Shown one piece after another: positions 55,028 through 63,260 of a DNA stretch of 64,000 nt. The notes beneath the pieces are model-generated. The model did not search any database, was not told where the DNA came from, and saw only the letters and a program-made list of their open reading frames with translations. Within the stretch, counting starts at the first letter, position 1; each line of letters opens with the position of its first letter. The DNA lies in assembly GCF_900128995.1 (NCBI RefSeq), contig NZ_FQUE01000002.1, positions 372,001 to 436,000 on the forward strand, given 5' to 3'. The position numbers and the translations under genes were made by a program. This DNA is from Loktanella atrilutea (lineage in GTDB: Bacteria > Pseudomonadota > Alphaproteobacteria > Rhodobacterales > Rhodobacteraceae).

Positions 55028-55231
55028 ATGATTGAACTCGTATTTATGATCTGTCTGTCCACTGCGCCCGATGATTGCAGGACAGAACATCTCTTATTCG
55101 CGGACATGCCAGTGATGTCCTGCATGACCGGCGCGCCGGGCCAACTGGCGATGTGGTCTGCTGACCATCCCGACTGGCGGATCAAGCGGTGGAGCTGTGT
55201 CAGGCCGGATCCCAGCAGTTCTCGGATCTGA
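55028..55231 (+). CDS. Small conserved-looking protein of unknown function
   Basis: A 67-residue protein (MIELVFMICLSTAPDDCRTEHLLFADMPVMSCMTGAPGQLAMWSADHPDWRIKRWSCVRP...) begins at an ATG seven bases after AGGAG. I recall similar short Cys-rich proteins with a MxCMxGA and HPxWxxxRW core in alphaproteobacteria. The start is short-signal-like. The stop overlaps the start of a second tiny ORF by one base. Confidence 0.75.
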   Translation: MIELVFMICLSTAPDDCRTEHLLFADMPVMSCMTGAPGQLAMWSADHPDWRIKRWSCVRPDPSSSRI

Positions 55232-55335
55232 TGCAAGCGGCGCGGCTGTTGTGGTTGTCAAAAAATGATCTGCCGCTCTTCGCCCCTCCACATCTTGTCA
55301 GCCTGCTGCGACATATTGATCCGATACTGAACTGA
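55231..55335 (+). CDS. Possible 34-residue microprotein coupled to the upstream gene
   Basis: An ATG overlaps the preceding stop (TGATG) and opens a 34-codon frame with a hydrophobic/amphipathic composition (MQAARLLWLSKNDLPLF then APPHLVSLL). The overlap suggests translational coupling, but length and lack of family make it speculative. Confidence 0.3.
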   Translation: MQAARLLWLSKNDLPLFAPPHLVSLLRHIDPILN

Positions 55336-55380
55336 CGCAGCCTTTTCCGGTATTGCGGTGACTTTGCCAGACCCCTGACC

Positions 55381-55413
55381 TTGTCATGCATGGTAAGTGA
55401 ACATACCATGAAC
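55381..55413 (+). promoter_or_regulatory. Promoter with LexA-type box for the DNA-repair cassette
   Basis: TTGTCA (55381-55386) and TACCAT (55404-55409) are separated by 17 bp, a good sigma-70-like promoter. GAAC-N7-GAAC (55399-55413), the complement of the alphaproteobacterial SOS box GTTC-N7-GTTC, covers the -10 hexamer, the classical repressor position. Transcription would start near 55416-55417, at or next to the ATG at 55417. Confidence 0.7.
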
Positions 55414-55416
55414 AAC

Positions 55417-56649
55417 ATGACACAGACATTGCAGCAAAAACTCGCTATCCTGTCGGACGCCGCCCGTTACGACGCATCTTGCACATCGAGTGGCACAACC
55501 CGGCGCGACAGCCGGGATGGCAAGGGGCTGGGCAGCACCGAAGGAGCCGGAATCTGTCATGCCTACGCCCCCGATGGGCGGTGCATCAGCCTGCTCAAGA
55601 TTTTGATGACGAACTTCTGCATCTACGATTGCGCCTATTGCGTGAACCGGGTGTCATCGAATGTGACGCGGGCCCGGTTCAGCGTGGACGAAGTCGTCAG
55701 CCTGACGCTGGAATTCTACCGGCGCAATTATATCGAAGGGCTGTTCCTGTCCTCCGGCGTGATCCGAAATCCCGATGACACGATGGCCGACATGGTGCGC
55801 ATCGCCAAGCGCCTGCGCACGGTCGAGAACTTTCGCGGCTACATTCACCTCAAGACGATTCCCGACGCGGCGCCAGAAATCATCGCCGAGGCGGGACTTT
55901 ATGCCGACCGCCTGTCGATCAACGTCGAACTGCCGACAGACCGCAGCGTGCAAGCCTTCGCCCCCGAAAAAAACCCCGCGACGATCCGTGCAGCGATGGG
56001 GGACGTACGCGCCTCTCGCGATGCATCCAAGGAAAAGAGCCACACCGGCAAGCGCCCACCGAAGTTTGCGCCGGCCGGACAGTCGACCCAGATGATCGTG
56101 GGCGCCGATGGTGCGACGGACGCGACCATCCTGACCCGGTCGACATCGCTTTACGACGATTACAAGTTGCGGCGCGTCTACTACTCCGCTTTCTCGCCCA
56201 TCCCTGACAGCACGGCCAAGCTCCCCTTGATCAAGCCGCCGCTGATGCGGGAACACCGGCTGTATCAGGCCGATTGGCTGATGAGGTTCTACGGTTTCGG
56301 GGTCGAGGAGATCACGGCCGGCGCACAGGACGGTAACCTCGATCTGGAGATCGATCCAAAGCTCGCGTGGGCCCTGCAGAACCGTCACAGGTTCCCGCTG
56401 GACGTCAACAAGGCAGGGCGCGACATGCTTCTGCGGGTACCGGGGTTCGGTACGAAAACGGTGAACCGCATCCTGACGACACGCCGTTACCGGACCCTGC
56501 GATACGACGATCTTCTGCGCCTTGGCGCAAGCCTGAAGAAGGCCCGCGCCTTCGTGACGGCGCTGGACTGGACGCCAGGCAACCTGACCGACAGCATCGA
56601 TCTGCGCGCGCGCTTCGCGCCGCCGCCGGAACAGCTGACACTTTTCTGA
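55417..56649 (+). CDS. Putative DNA modification/repair radical SAM protein
   Basis: The 410-residue protein begins with the conserved KLAILSDAARYDASCTSSG and has the radical SAM cluster motif CIYDCAYC (C68, C72, C75), a barrel, and a C-terminal helix-hairpin-helix (DVNKAGRDMLLRVPGFGTKTVNRIL). This matches the TIGR03916/COG4277 family, whose DNA substrate and chemistry are not established. ATG 55417 is chosen as the LexA box and -10 cover the upstream ATG at 55408; the message may be leaderless. Its stop overlaps the UdgX-fusion start by one base. Confidence 0.9.
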   Translation: MTQTLQQKLAILSDAARYDASCTSSGTTRRDSRDGKGLGSTEGAGICHAYAPDGRCISLLKILMTNFCIYDCAYCVNRVSSNVTRARFSVDEVVSLTLEFYRRNYIEGLFLSSGVIRNPDDTMADMVRIAKRLRTVENFRGYIHLKTIPDAAPEIIAEAGLYADRLSINVELPTDRSVQAFAPEKNPATIRAAMGDVRASRDASKEKSHTGKRPPKFAPAGQSTQMIVGADGATDATILTRSTSLYDDYKLRRVYYSAFSPIPDSTAKLPLIKPPLMREHRLYQADWLMRFYGFGVEEITAGAQDGNLDLEIDPKLAWALQNRHRFPLDVNKAGRDMLLRVPGFGTKTVNRILTTRRYRTLRYDDLLRLGASLKKARAFVTALDWTPGNLTDSIDLRARFAPPPEQLTLF

Positions 56650-58097
56650 TGATCGGCGTGCCCCTGCCCCGGATCGGCACATGGGAGGCCTGGCGCGATG
56701 CCGCGCGCGGGCTTCTGTCAGCGCGTGTCCCGCCGGAGGATATCCTCTGGAACTGGGACAACACAGCTACCGAGCTGTTCGAAACAGACATCCCACCACC
56801 GACGACCCGGCAGGCGATCAAGGTTCCGGCGGATTTCGTCGCCATGGCGCAGTGGGTCGTGTGGCACAAGGATCCGCAGCGTTTTGCCCGTCTTTATGCG
56901 TTGCTGTGGCGGTTACGGCTGGACAAGGGCGCGATGGCAGACCGCGCCGACCCGGAACTGGCGCGCCTGCGGCAGATGGAAAAGGCGGTACACCGCTGCA
57001 AGCACAAGATGCGTGCTTTCGTGCGGTTTCGCGATCTGCGCAGCGACGGTCCGCGCCGCAGCTTCGCCGCCTGGTTCGAGCCGACGCATCATACGGTGGA
57101 ACCGAACGCACCGTTCTTTGCCCGCCGGTTCGCCGACATGGACTGGATGATCGTGACGCCGGACGTCACGGCAAAGTTCAGCAGTGGAACGCTGTCGTTC
57201 CACGAGGGGCGCGAAAGGCCTGATCTGCCGGACGACGCGGCAGAGGCGCTGTGGGGCACCTATTTCCAGAACATCTTCAATCCGGCGCGGCTGAAGGTCT
57301 CTGCCATGACGTCCGAGATGCCGAAGAAATACTGGAAGAACCTGCCGGAGGCGCAATACATTCCCGACATGATCGCACAAGCCGAGACGCGCGTGCGCGA
57401 GATGGCAGAGACCGCCCCGACGCTGGAGCCCGCCCGCGTCGCGCGTATCCACGCCCAATTGCAGGAGGCGCCGCAGCCGGCCTCTTGGAACCTGCTGACT
57501 GCCGGTCTGGCCGGTTGCACCCGCTGCCCGCTGCACGGTCCTGCAACGCAGGTCGTCCCCGGTGCCGGCCCTCATGACGCCGCGCTGATGATCGTGGGCG
57601 AACAGCCCGGCGATCAGGAGGATCTGGCCGGCACCCCCTTCGTCGGTCCAGCCGGGCAACTCTTCGATCAACTGGCCGCCCGCGCCGGGCTCGACCGCAA
57701 GGCGGCTTATGTGACGAACGCGGTCAAGCATTTCAAATTCAAGGAAGGCGCCAAACGCCGCCTGCATGTCAATCCGAACACTTCGGAAGTGAGTCACTGC
57801 AAGTTCTGGCTCGACACGGAGCGCACGCTGCTGCGCCCAAAGCTGACGCTTGCCCTTGGCGGTACGGCGATGGGCGCACTGACCGGCGACGCCAAGGCCG
57901 TGATGAAGCGGCGCGGCAGCATCGAGGACACGCCCCATGGCCCTGTCCTCATCACGCTCCACCCCAGCGCACTATTGCGGATGCCGCCCGCCGCCCGGCC
58001 AGAGGCGGAGGCCGCCATGGTGTCTGACCTGCAACTGGCGGTGCGGACACTGGCGTCCCTTGCCCCTCCGATGGATCAGCGTCAGGCAAGGGGGTGA
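56649..58097 (+). CDS. udgX: DUF4130-UdgX fusion: uracil-DNA glycosylase-like protein
   Basis: The 482-residue protein has an N-terminal DUF4130 (TIGR03915) domain (about 1-250) and a C-terminal UdgX domain (about 280-475). The latter has Fe-S cysteines CTRCPL (C290, C293) with C384, GEQPGDQEDLAGTPFVGPAG (317-336), the UdgX-specific KRRLH loop (H373) and HPSALLRMP. UdgX excises uracil and forms a covalent bond to the abasic site through that histidine. L replaces I in the usual KRRIH. The start ATG overlaps the radical SAM stop (TGATG). Confidence 0.93.
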   Translation: MIGVPLPRIGTWEAWRDAARGLLSARVPPEDILWNWDNTATELFETDIPPPTTRQAIKVPADFVAMAQWVVWHKDPQRFARLYALLWRLRLDKGAMADRADPELARLRQMEKAVHRCKHKMRAFVRFRDLRSDGPRRSFAAWFEPTHHTVEPNAPFFARRFADMDWMIVTPDVTAKFSSGTLSFHEGRERPDLPDDAAEALWGTYFQNIFNPARLKVSAMTSEMPKKYWKNLPEAQYIPDMIAQAETRVREMAETAPTLEPARVARIHAQLQEAPQPASWNLLTAGLAGCTRCPLHGPATQVVPGAGPHDAALMIVGEQPGDQEDLAGTPFVGPAGQLFDQLAARAGLDRKAAYVTNAVKHFKFKEGAKRRLHVNPNTSEVSHCKFWLDTERTLLRPKLTLALGGTAMGALTGDAKAVMKRRGSIEDTPHGPVLITLHPSALLRMPPAARPEAEAAMVSDLQLAVRTLASLAPPMDQRQARG

Positions 58098-58189
58098 TTG
58101 GGCCGCGCCTTGCACAGGATCAAGCCGCCGGGTCGACCGGCTGCATTTTTGCGGTTCCGTGACCGACCCACCCGTCCTAATCTTGACCG

Positions 58190-58582
58190 ATGGCAAAGGA
58201 CCAATCTTCGACAGAACTGGCGCAAAGCCGCACCGACTGGGCCGAAGCCCGGACCGACTGGGCCGAGGATCGCACGATCATGGCCAACGAACGAACCTTC
58301 GCCGCGTGGATTCGCACCGGACTGGCCTGCATCGTGATCGCATTGGGCCTGCAGGCCGTGTTCGGATCGATCGAACCGAAGGGTCTGGGCAAGGCTGTGG
58401 CAACAGTCTTTCTGGCCGCCGCCATCGGCGTGTTCTGGTCGGCGCGCAATCGCGCCAAGGCAACGCTGACCCGGTTGCACAGCCGCGATTGCATGCCGCA
58501 ATCGACAAAGTCCTATACCATTCTGGCAAGCGCGCTTTCGCTGGCGACGCTGCTGACGGGCGTGGTCCTCTGGTTGCTCTGA
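58190..58582 (+). CDS. DUF202 (YidH-like) membrane protein
   Basis: The 130-residue protein has three membrane spans and the DUF202 signature NERTFAAWIRTGLACIVIALGL. The polar N-terminus carries a duplicated SRTDWAEARTDWAEDRT unit before the family motif. Function is unknown. It lies 92 bp after the repair cassette and 53 bp before dnaX. Confidence 0.9.
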   Translation: MAKDQSSTELAQSRTDWAEARTDWAEDRTIMANERTFAAWIRTGLACIVIALGLQAVFGSIEPKGLGKAVATVFLAAAIGVFWSARNRAKATLTRLHSRDCMPQSTKSYTILASALSLATLLTGVVLWLL

Positions 58583-58635
58583 CGGTCGCGCAGGCCTAGA
58601 TTGCCGCAACCCACCCGATCGGAACGCAACGCCCC

Positions 58636-60384
58636 ATGTCTGACAAACCCGCCTATCAGGTCCTCGCTCGGAAATACCGTCCGGAAACCTTCGCCGATCT
58701 TGTCGGACAGGACGCGATGGTGCGCACGCTGAAGAACGCCTTTGCCGCCGACCGCATCGCGCAGGCCTTCATCATGACCGGGATCCGCGGCACCGGAAAG
58801 ACGACGACCGCCCGGATCATCGCCAAGGGCATGAACTGCATCGGCCCCGACGGACAGGGTGGCCCCACGACCGAACCCTGTGGCGTCTGCGAACACTGCG
58901 TCGCCATCATGGAAGGCCGCCACGTCGATGTGATGGAGATGGACGCGGCGTCCAACACCGGCGTGCAGAATATCCGCGACGCGATCATCGAAACCGTCAG
59001 CTATCGCGCCGTGTCAGCGCGCTACAAGATCTTCATCATCGACGAAGTTCACATGCTGTCGAAAAGCGCCTTCAATGCGCTGCTCAAGACGCTGGAAGAG
59101 CCTCCCGCTCATGTAAAATTCATCTTTGCCACGACCGAGATCAGGCAGGTCCCCGTCACCGTCCTGTCCCGGTGCCAGCGCTTCGACCTGCGCCGGATCG
59201 AACCCGAGGTGATGATCGGCCTGCTGACCCGCATTGCCAAGGCCGAGCAGGCGGAGATCAGTGCCGATGCGCTGGCGCTCATCACCCGCGCCGCCGAAGG
59301 GTCGGCCCGCGATGCCACGTCCCTGCTGGATCAGGCCATCAGTCACGGCGCGGGCGAGACGACGGCGGATCAGGTCCGGGCGATGCTGGGCCTTGCCGAC
59401 CGGGGTCGCGTGCTCGACCTCTTCGACATGATCCTGCGGGGCGAAGCGGCAGAGGCGCTGACCGAGCTTTCGACCCAATATGCCGACGGCGCCGATCCCA
59501 TGGCGATCCTGCGTGATCTGGCAGAGGTCACCCATTGGGTCAGCGTCATCAAGATCACGCCCGATGCGGCCGAAGACCCCACCATCGGCCCCGACGAACG
59601 CACCCGTGGCCTGTCGATGGCGCGGGCCCTACCGATGCGGGTGCTGACCCGCATGTGGCAGATGCTGCTGAAGGCGCTGGAAGAGGTGGCGGCCTCGCCC
59701 AATGCCATGATGGCAGCGGAAATGGCCGTGATCCGCCTGACCCACGTGGCCGATCTGCCCACGCCGGAGGATCTGGTCCGCAAGCTGAAGGACGCCACGC
59801 CGCCGCCGCCCTCCGTCAGTGGAAACGGCGCCCGCATGGCCCCCGCCGCAGGTGCCACGCAGGCGATCTCTCGCACGCCGGCCCCCACGCATGGCGGCCC
59901 CTCCGGTCCGTCCGCCTCTACGGCGCCCCAGCTCGCGACCGAGGCGCTGCACCACTACGCCCGGTTCGAGGACGTCGTCGGCCTCATCCGCGCCCACCGC
60001 GACGTGAAGCTGCTGGTCGAGGTCGAAACGGGCCTGCGCCTCGTCAGCTACCAGCCCGGTCGGATCGAGGTGCATCCCACGCCGAACGCCGCGTCTGACC
60101 TGACACAGCGCCTCGGCGCGCGGCTGCAGGCGTGGACCGGCAACCGCTGGGCCGTCATTGTCAGCAACGAAGAAGGCCAACCGACGATCGCCGAGGTCCG
60201 GGATGCTGCCGCGTCTGCCCTCCAGCAGCTAGCCACGGCGCATCCTTTGGTGCAGGCCGTGCTGGCGCAGTTTCCAAAGGCCCGCATCACCGACATCCGC
60301 ACCGAGGCGGACCGCGCACAAGAGGCTGCGAGCGATGCGCTGGCCGAGGTCGAGGACGAATGGGATCCGTTCGAGGACGGCTGA
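58636..60384 (+). CDS. dnaX: DNA polymerase III subunit gamma/tau
   Basis: The 582-residue protein has the AAA+ clamp-loader module: Walker A GIRGTGKTT (49-57), a zinc finger of four cysteines (MNCIGPDGQGGPTTEPCGVCEHC), Walker B DEVHML and the sensor SRCQRFDLR. The C-terminus (VRDAAASALQQLATAHPLVQAV...) contains the tau region that contacts the polymerase. It loads the beta clamp at the fork. No frameshift slippery site was examined closely. ybaB and recR follow in the usual dnaX-ybaB-recR order. Confidence 0.97.
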   Translation: MSDKPAYQVLARKYRPETFADLVGQDAMVRTLKNAFAADRIAQAFIMTGIRGTGKTTTARIIAKGMNCIGPDGQGGPTTEPCGVCEHCVAIMEGRHVDVMEMDAASNTGVQNIRDAIIETVSYRAVSARYKIFIIDEVHMLSKSAFNALLKTLEEPPAHVKFIFATTEIRQVPVTVLSRCQRFDLRRIEPEVMIGLLTRIAKAEQAEISADALALITRAAEGSARDATSLLDQAISHGAGETTADQVRAMLGLADRGRVLDLFDMILRGEAAEALTELSTQYADGADPMAILRDLAEVTHWVSVIKITPDAAEDPTIGPDERTRGLSMARALPMRVLTRMWQMLLKALEEVAASPNAMMAAEMAVIRLTHVADLPTPEDLVRKLKDATPPPPSVSGNGARMAPAAGATQAISRTPAPTHGGPSGPSASTAPQLATEALHHYARFEDVVGLIRAHRDVKLLVEVETGLRLVSYQPGRIEVHPTPNAASDLTQRLGARLQAWTGNRWAVIVSNEEGQPTIAEVRDAAASALQQLATAHPLVQAVLAQFPKARITDIRTEADRAQEAASDALAEVEDEWDPFEDG

Positions 60385-60448
60385 CACCCTTGTTCCGCAC
60401 CTGCCCCATACGTATCTGAAGACAAAGCACAGCAACGGAGACGACACG

Positions 60449-60793
60449 ATGTTCAAAGGTTTGGGCGGTCTGGGCGATATGGCCAAGATGATGAAATCCG
60501 CGCAGGACATGCAGGCCAAGATGGCCGAGATGCAGGATAATCTCGATACGATCACCGTCACCGGAGAGGCGGGCGCGGGTCTGGTCAAGGCCACCGCCAC
60601 CGCCAAGGGCGAACTGACCGGCCTCGACATCGATCCCAGCATCTTCAACGGGTCCGACAAGGAGGTGGTCGAAGATCTGATCCTCGCCGCCATCAAGGAT
60701 GCCCAATCCCGCGCCTCTGACCGGGCGCAGGAGGAGATGGGCAAGATCGCCGAAAGCCTCGGCCTGCCGCCGGGCATGAAGATGCCGTTCTAG
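60449..60793 (+). CDS. YbaB/EbfC family nucleoid-associated protein
   Basis: The 114-residue protein has the YbaB pattern MFKGLGGLGDMAKMMKSAQDMQAKMAEMQDNLDTITVTGEAGAGLVKATATAKGELTGLDIDPSIF. It binds DNA as a dimer and lies between dnaX and recR as in most bacteria. GGAG lies eight bases upstream of the ATG at 60449. Confidence 0.96.
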   Translation: MFKGLGGLGDMAKMMKSAQDMQAKMAEMQDNLDTITVTGEAGAGLVKATATAKGELTGLDIDPSIFNGSDKEVVEDLILAAIKDAQSRASDRAQEEMGKIAESLGLPPGMKMPF

Positions 60794-60859
60794 GGATCGG
60801 TCCCCTGTTTACCTGGCAAGATAAACTCCCCCCGGAGGGTCCGGCGCCGGTCATGTCCC

Positions 60860-61453
60860 ATGACCGATGACACGGAGGCGCTGAACGACCTGATTGCCCT
60901 GATGGCGAAGCTGCCGGGCCTTGGCCCCCGATCGGCGCGGCGCGCGGTCCTGCACCTGATCAAGAAGCGCGGCCCCCTGTTGATCCCGCTGGCAGAGGCG
61001 ATGACCCGCGTCGGCGCGACGGTGCGCGAATGTCTGAATTGCGGCAATGTCGCCACCGGCGATATCTGCGCGATCTGCACCGACGACCGCCGCGCCAACG
61101 GCGAAATCTGCGTGGTCGAGGATGTGGCCGACCTTTGGGCCATGGAACGCAGCCAGCAATTCAAGGGCCGCTATCACGTGCTGGGTGGCACGCTGTCCGC
61201 GCTGGATGCAGTCGGGCCGGAAGAACTGCGCATCCCTCGCCTTCTGGACCGCATCACGTCGGAAGAGGTGCGAGAGGTCATCCTCGCCCTGGGCGCCACC
61301 ATCGACGGGCACACCACCGCGCATTACATCGCGGACCAGTTGACCGGCGTCACCGTGACCTCCCTCGCGCAAGGCGTACCGGTGGGAGGAGAGCTCGACT
61401 ACCTCGACGATGGCACGATCACCGCTGCCCTCCGCGCGCGACGGACGCTGTGA
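60860..61453 (+). CDS. recR: Recombination protein RecR
   Basis: The 197-residue protein has an N-terminal HhH ([24 protein letters not shown]), a C4 zinc finger (C58, C61, C70, C73) and a Toprim domain ([27 protein letters not shown]). With RecFO it loads RecA at gaps. It ends the dnaX-ybaB-recR unit; a bidirectional-type terminator follows. Confidence 0.97.
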   Translation: MTDDTEALNDLIALMAKLPGLGPRSARRAVLHLIKKRGPLLIPLAEAMTRVGATVRECLNCGNVATGDICAICTDDRRANGEICVVEDVADLWAMERSQQFKGRYHVLGGTLSALDAVGPEELRIPRLLDRITSEEVREVILALGATIDGHTTAHYIADQLTGVTVTSLAQGVPVGGELDYLDDGTITAALRARRTL

Positions 61454-61514
61454 CCTGACCGCCGCCTGCATGCGAACCGCGCAGCAGCGTAGCAAAGACG
61501 CGCTTCGAATCAAA

Positions 61515-61540
61515 ATGCCCCGGCGTCACCGCCGGGGCAT
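61515..61540. terminator. Hairpin terminator between recR and trcR
   Basis: An 11-bp stem (ATGCCCCGGCG and CGCCGGGGCAT, loop TCAC) is preceded by AAAA, giving UUUU on the minus strand after the trcR stop. On the plus strand only a weak T run follows. Confidence 0.8.
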
Positions 61541-61563
61541 GTCGTCGTTCCGATCGGATACGC

Positions 61564-62367
61564 TCAGCGCTTGTGGCGCATGTCAGAGTCGTCGTCGTCC
61601 TCGTCTTCGTCATCATTGGTCGCATCGACATCGTCAGGCAGGTTGAAGAAGCTGTCCGCATCGCGGATGTCGCGCTTGTCCTCAACCTCCTCCTCCTCGA
61701 CGGGGGTGGAGTCGGACAGGCTGAAGGTTTCGAGGCCCGCCATCGACGACGGCATCTTGGGTTCGGGCGCGGACCCGAGGCTCGACTCCGTCGACACCAG
61801 CTTGCGACGCTCGTCATCGGTCATCGCGGTGCCCTCACGGGCGCGCTTCGCATTGGCCTTCTGGACGGCGGCGTCAAGTTCCGACTGCTTGCACAGGCCC
61901 AGTGCGACGGGATCGATGGGATCGAGGTTGTTGATGTTCCAATGGGTCCGCTCGCGGATCGCGGCGATCGTGGGCTTCGTGGTGCCGACCAGCTTGCTGA
62001 TCTGGCTGTCTTCCAGTTCCGGATGGAACTTGACCAGCCAGTAGATCGACGCGGGACGGTCCTGGCGCTTGGACAGCGGCGTGTAGCGCGGACCGCGGCG
62101 CTTTTCCTCGCCTTGGGCGGCAGCGTTGAACTTCAGCTTCAGCTTGTGCTGGGGGTTCGCCTCGGCACGGTCGAGTTCGTCCTGCGTCAGCTGGTTGTTG
62201 CTGATGGGGTCGAACCCCTTCACGCCGGTCGCCACGTCGCCGTCAGCGATACCCTGCACCTCCAGCGGGTGCAGCCCGCAGAAGTCGGCGATCTGCTGGA
62301 ACGTCAGCGTCGTGTTGTCGCACAGCCAGACGGCGGTGGCCTTGGCCATGATCGGTTTATCGGACAT
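61564..62367 (-). CDS. trcR: Cell cycle transcriptional regulator TrcR (DUF1013)
   Basis: The 267-residue protein has the DUF1013 core: MAKATAVWLCDNTTLTFQQIADFCGLHPLEVQGIADGDVATGVKGFDPISNNQLTQDEL, a second helix-turn-helix-like region (LEDSQISKLVGTTKPTIAAIRERTHWN) and a strongly acidic tail (about 240-267). TrcR is an alphaproteobacterial regulator linked to cell-cycle control. AGGAG lies eight bases upstream of the ATG at 62367; the longer frame was discarded. Confidence 0.93.
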   Translation of the reverse strand: MSDKPIMAKATAVWLCDNTTLTFQQIADFCGLHPLEVQGIADGDVATGVKGFDPISNNQLTQDELDRAEANPQHKLKLKFNAAAQGEEKRRGPRYTPLSKRQDRPASIYWLVKFHPELEDSQISKLVGTTKPTIAAIRERTHWNINNLDPIDPVALGLCKQSELDAAVQKANAKRAREGTAMTDDERRKLVSTESSLGSAPEPKMPSSMAGLETFSLSDSTPVEEEEVEDKRDIRDADSFFNLPDDVDATNDDEDEDDDDSDMRHKR

Positions 62368-62505
62368 CGTCTTCACTCCTATCCTTGAACTTCGACAAGC
62401 CTTCCTCGGGCCCTTGAAGGGGCTGACCGCGTGGGCCGGGTTCACATTGTCGGGGAACTTGGGTCATATATAGGGAAAGCCGCCGAAATTGGGAAGATCA
62501 AAAAC

Positions 62506-63138
62506 ATGAAAGCGGTGTTTGCTGCCCTGACGATGTTCCTTGCGGCACAGGCCGGGGCGCAGGACCGGGCCGGTGTATTCGATTACTATGTCTTGTCCCT
62601 GTCGTGGTCGCCGAACTGGTGCGATGCGACAGGTCGTGCCCGGCACTCGCCCCAATGCGCGCCAGGGGCCGGATTCGGGTGGGTGCTGCACGGCCTCTGG
62701 CCACAATACGACCGCGGATACCCGCGTGACTGCCGCACGTCGTTTGCCCCGCCGTCGCGGGCCGAAACAGCGGCGATGGCCGACATCATGGGCACCGGTG
62801 GGCTGGCGTGGTACCAGTGGAACAAGCATGGATCCTGCAGCGGTCTGCCGCCGAAGGCCTACTTCCGCACCGCACGCGCGGCGCACGATGGTATCCGCAT
62901 CCCGCAAGCCTTCGCCAAGCTGACCCGCGATGTGACCTTGCCGGCGTCGCTGATCGAGGATGCCTTCGTCGAAGCCAATCCTGATCTGCCCCGCGACGGC
63001 ATCACCGTGACCTGCAGCAACGGCGCCATTCAAGAGGTGCGGATCTGCCTGACAAAGGACCTTGCGCCACGGAACTGCGAAGAAGACGTTGCGCGTGACT
63101 GCACCTTGCCCAGCGCCGCCTTCGGTGCCATCGACTGA
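62506..63138 (+). CDS. Ribonuclease T2 family protein (exported)
   Basis: The 210-residue protein has a signal peptide (MKAVFAALTMFLAAQAGA) and both T2 catalytic segments: FGWVLHGLWPQ (H62) and WYQWNKHGSC (H108). In canonical RNase T2 the second segment reads HEWxKHGxC; here the Glu position is Gln104, and a Tyr replaces the first His. Several cysteines support disulfides in the periplasm. It likely degrades RNA with cyclic phosphate products. The ATG at 62506 was chosen because it starts the signal peptide. Confidence 0.92.
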   Translation: MKAVFAALTMFLAAQAGAQDRAGVFDYYVLSLSWSPNWCDATGRARHSPQCAPGAGFGWVLHGLWPQYDRGYPRDCRTSFAPPSRAETAAMADIMGTGGLAWYQWNKHGSCSGLPPKAYFRTARAAHDGIRIPQAFAKLTRDVTLPASLIEDAFVEANPDLPRDGITVTCSNGAIQEVRICLTKDLAPRNCEEDVARDCTLPSAAFGAID

Positions 63139-63260
63139 CGCACCCGGGGGACCGCGTCGCTTTCGCTGCAGACTGCGCCGTTTCCGACGCGCACCCGACG
63201 GATCCCATGCCTGACAAGAGGCCGAACGCCCCACCCTCTTTGCGAAGAAAAGTTAGACCG

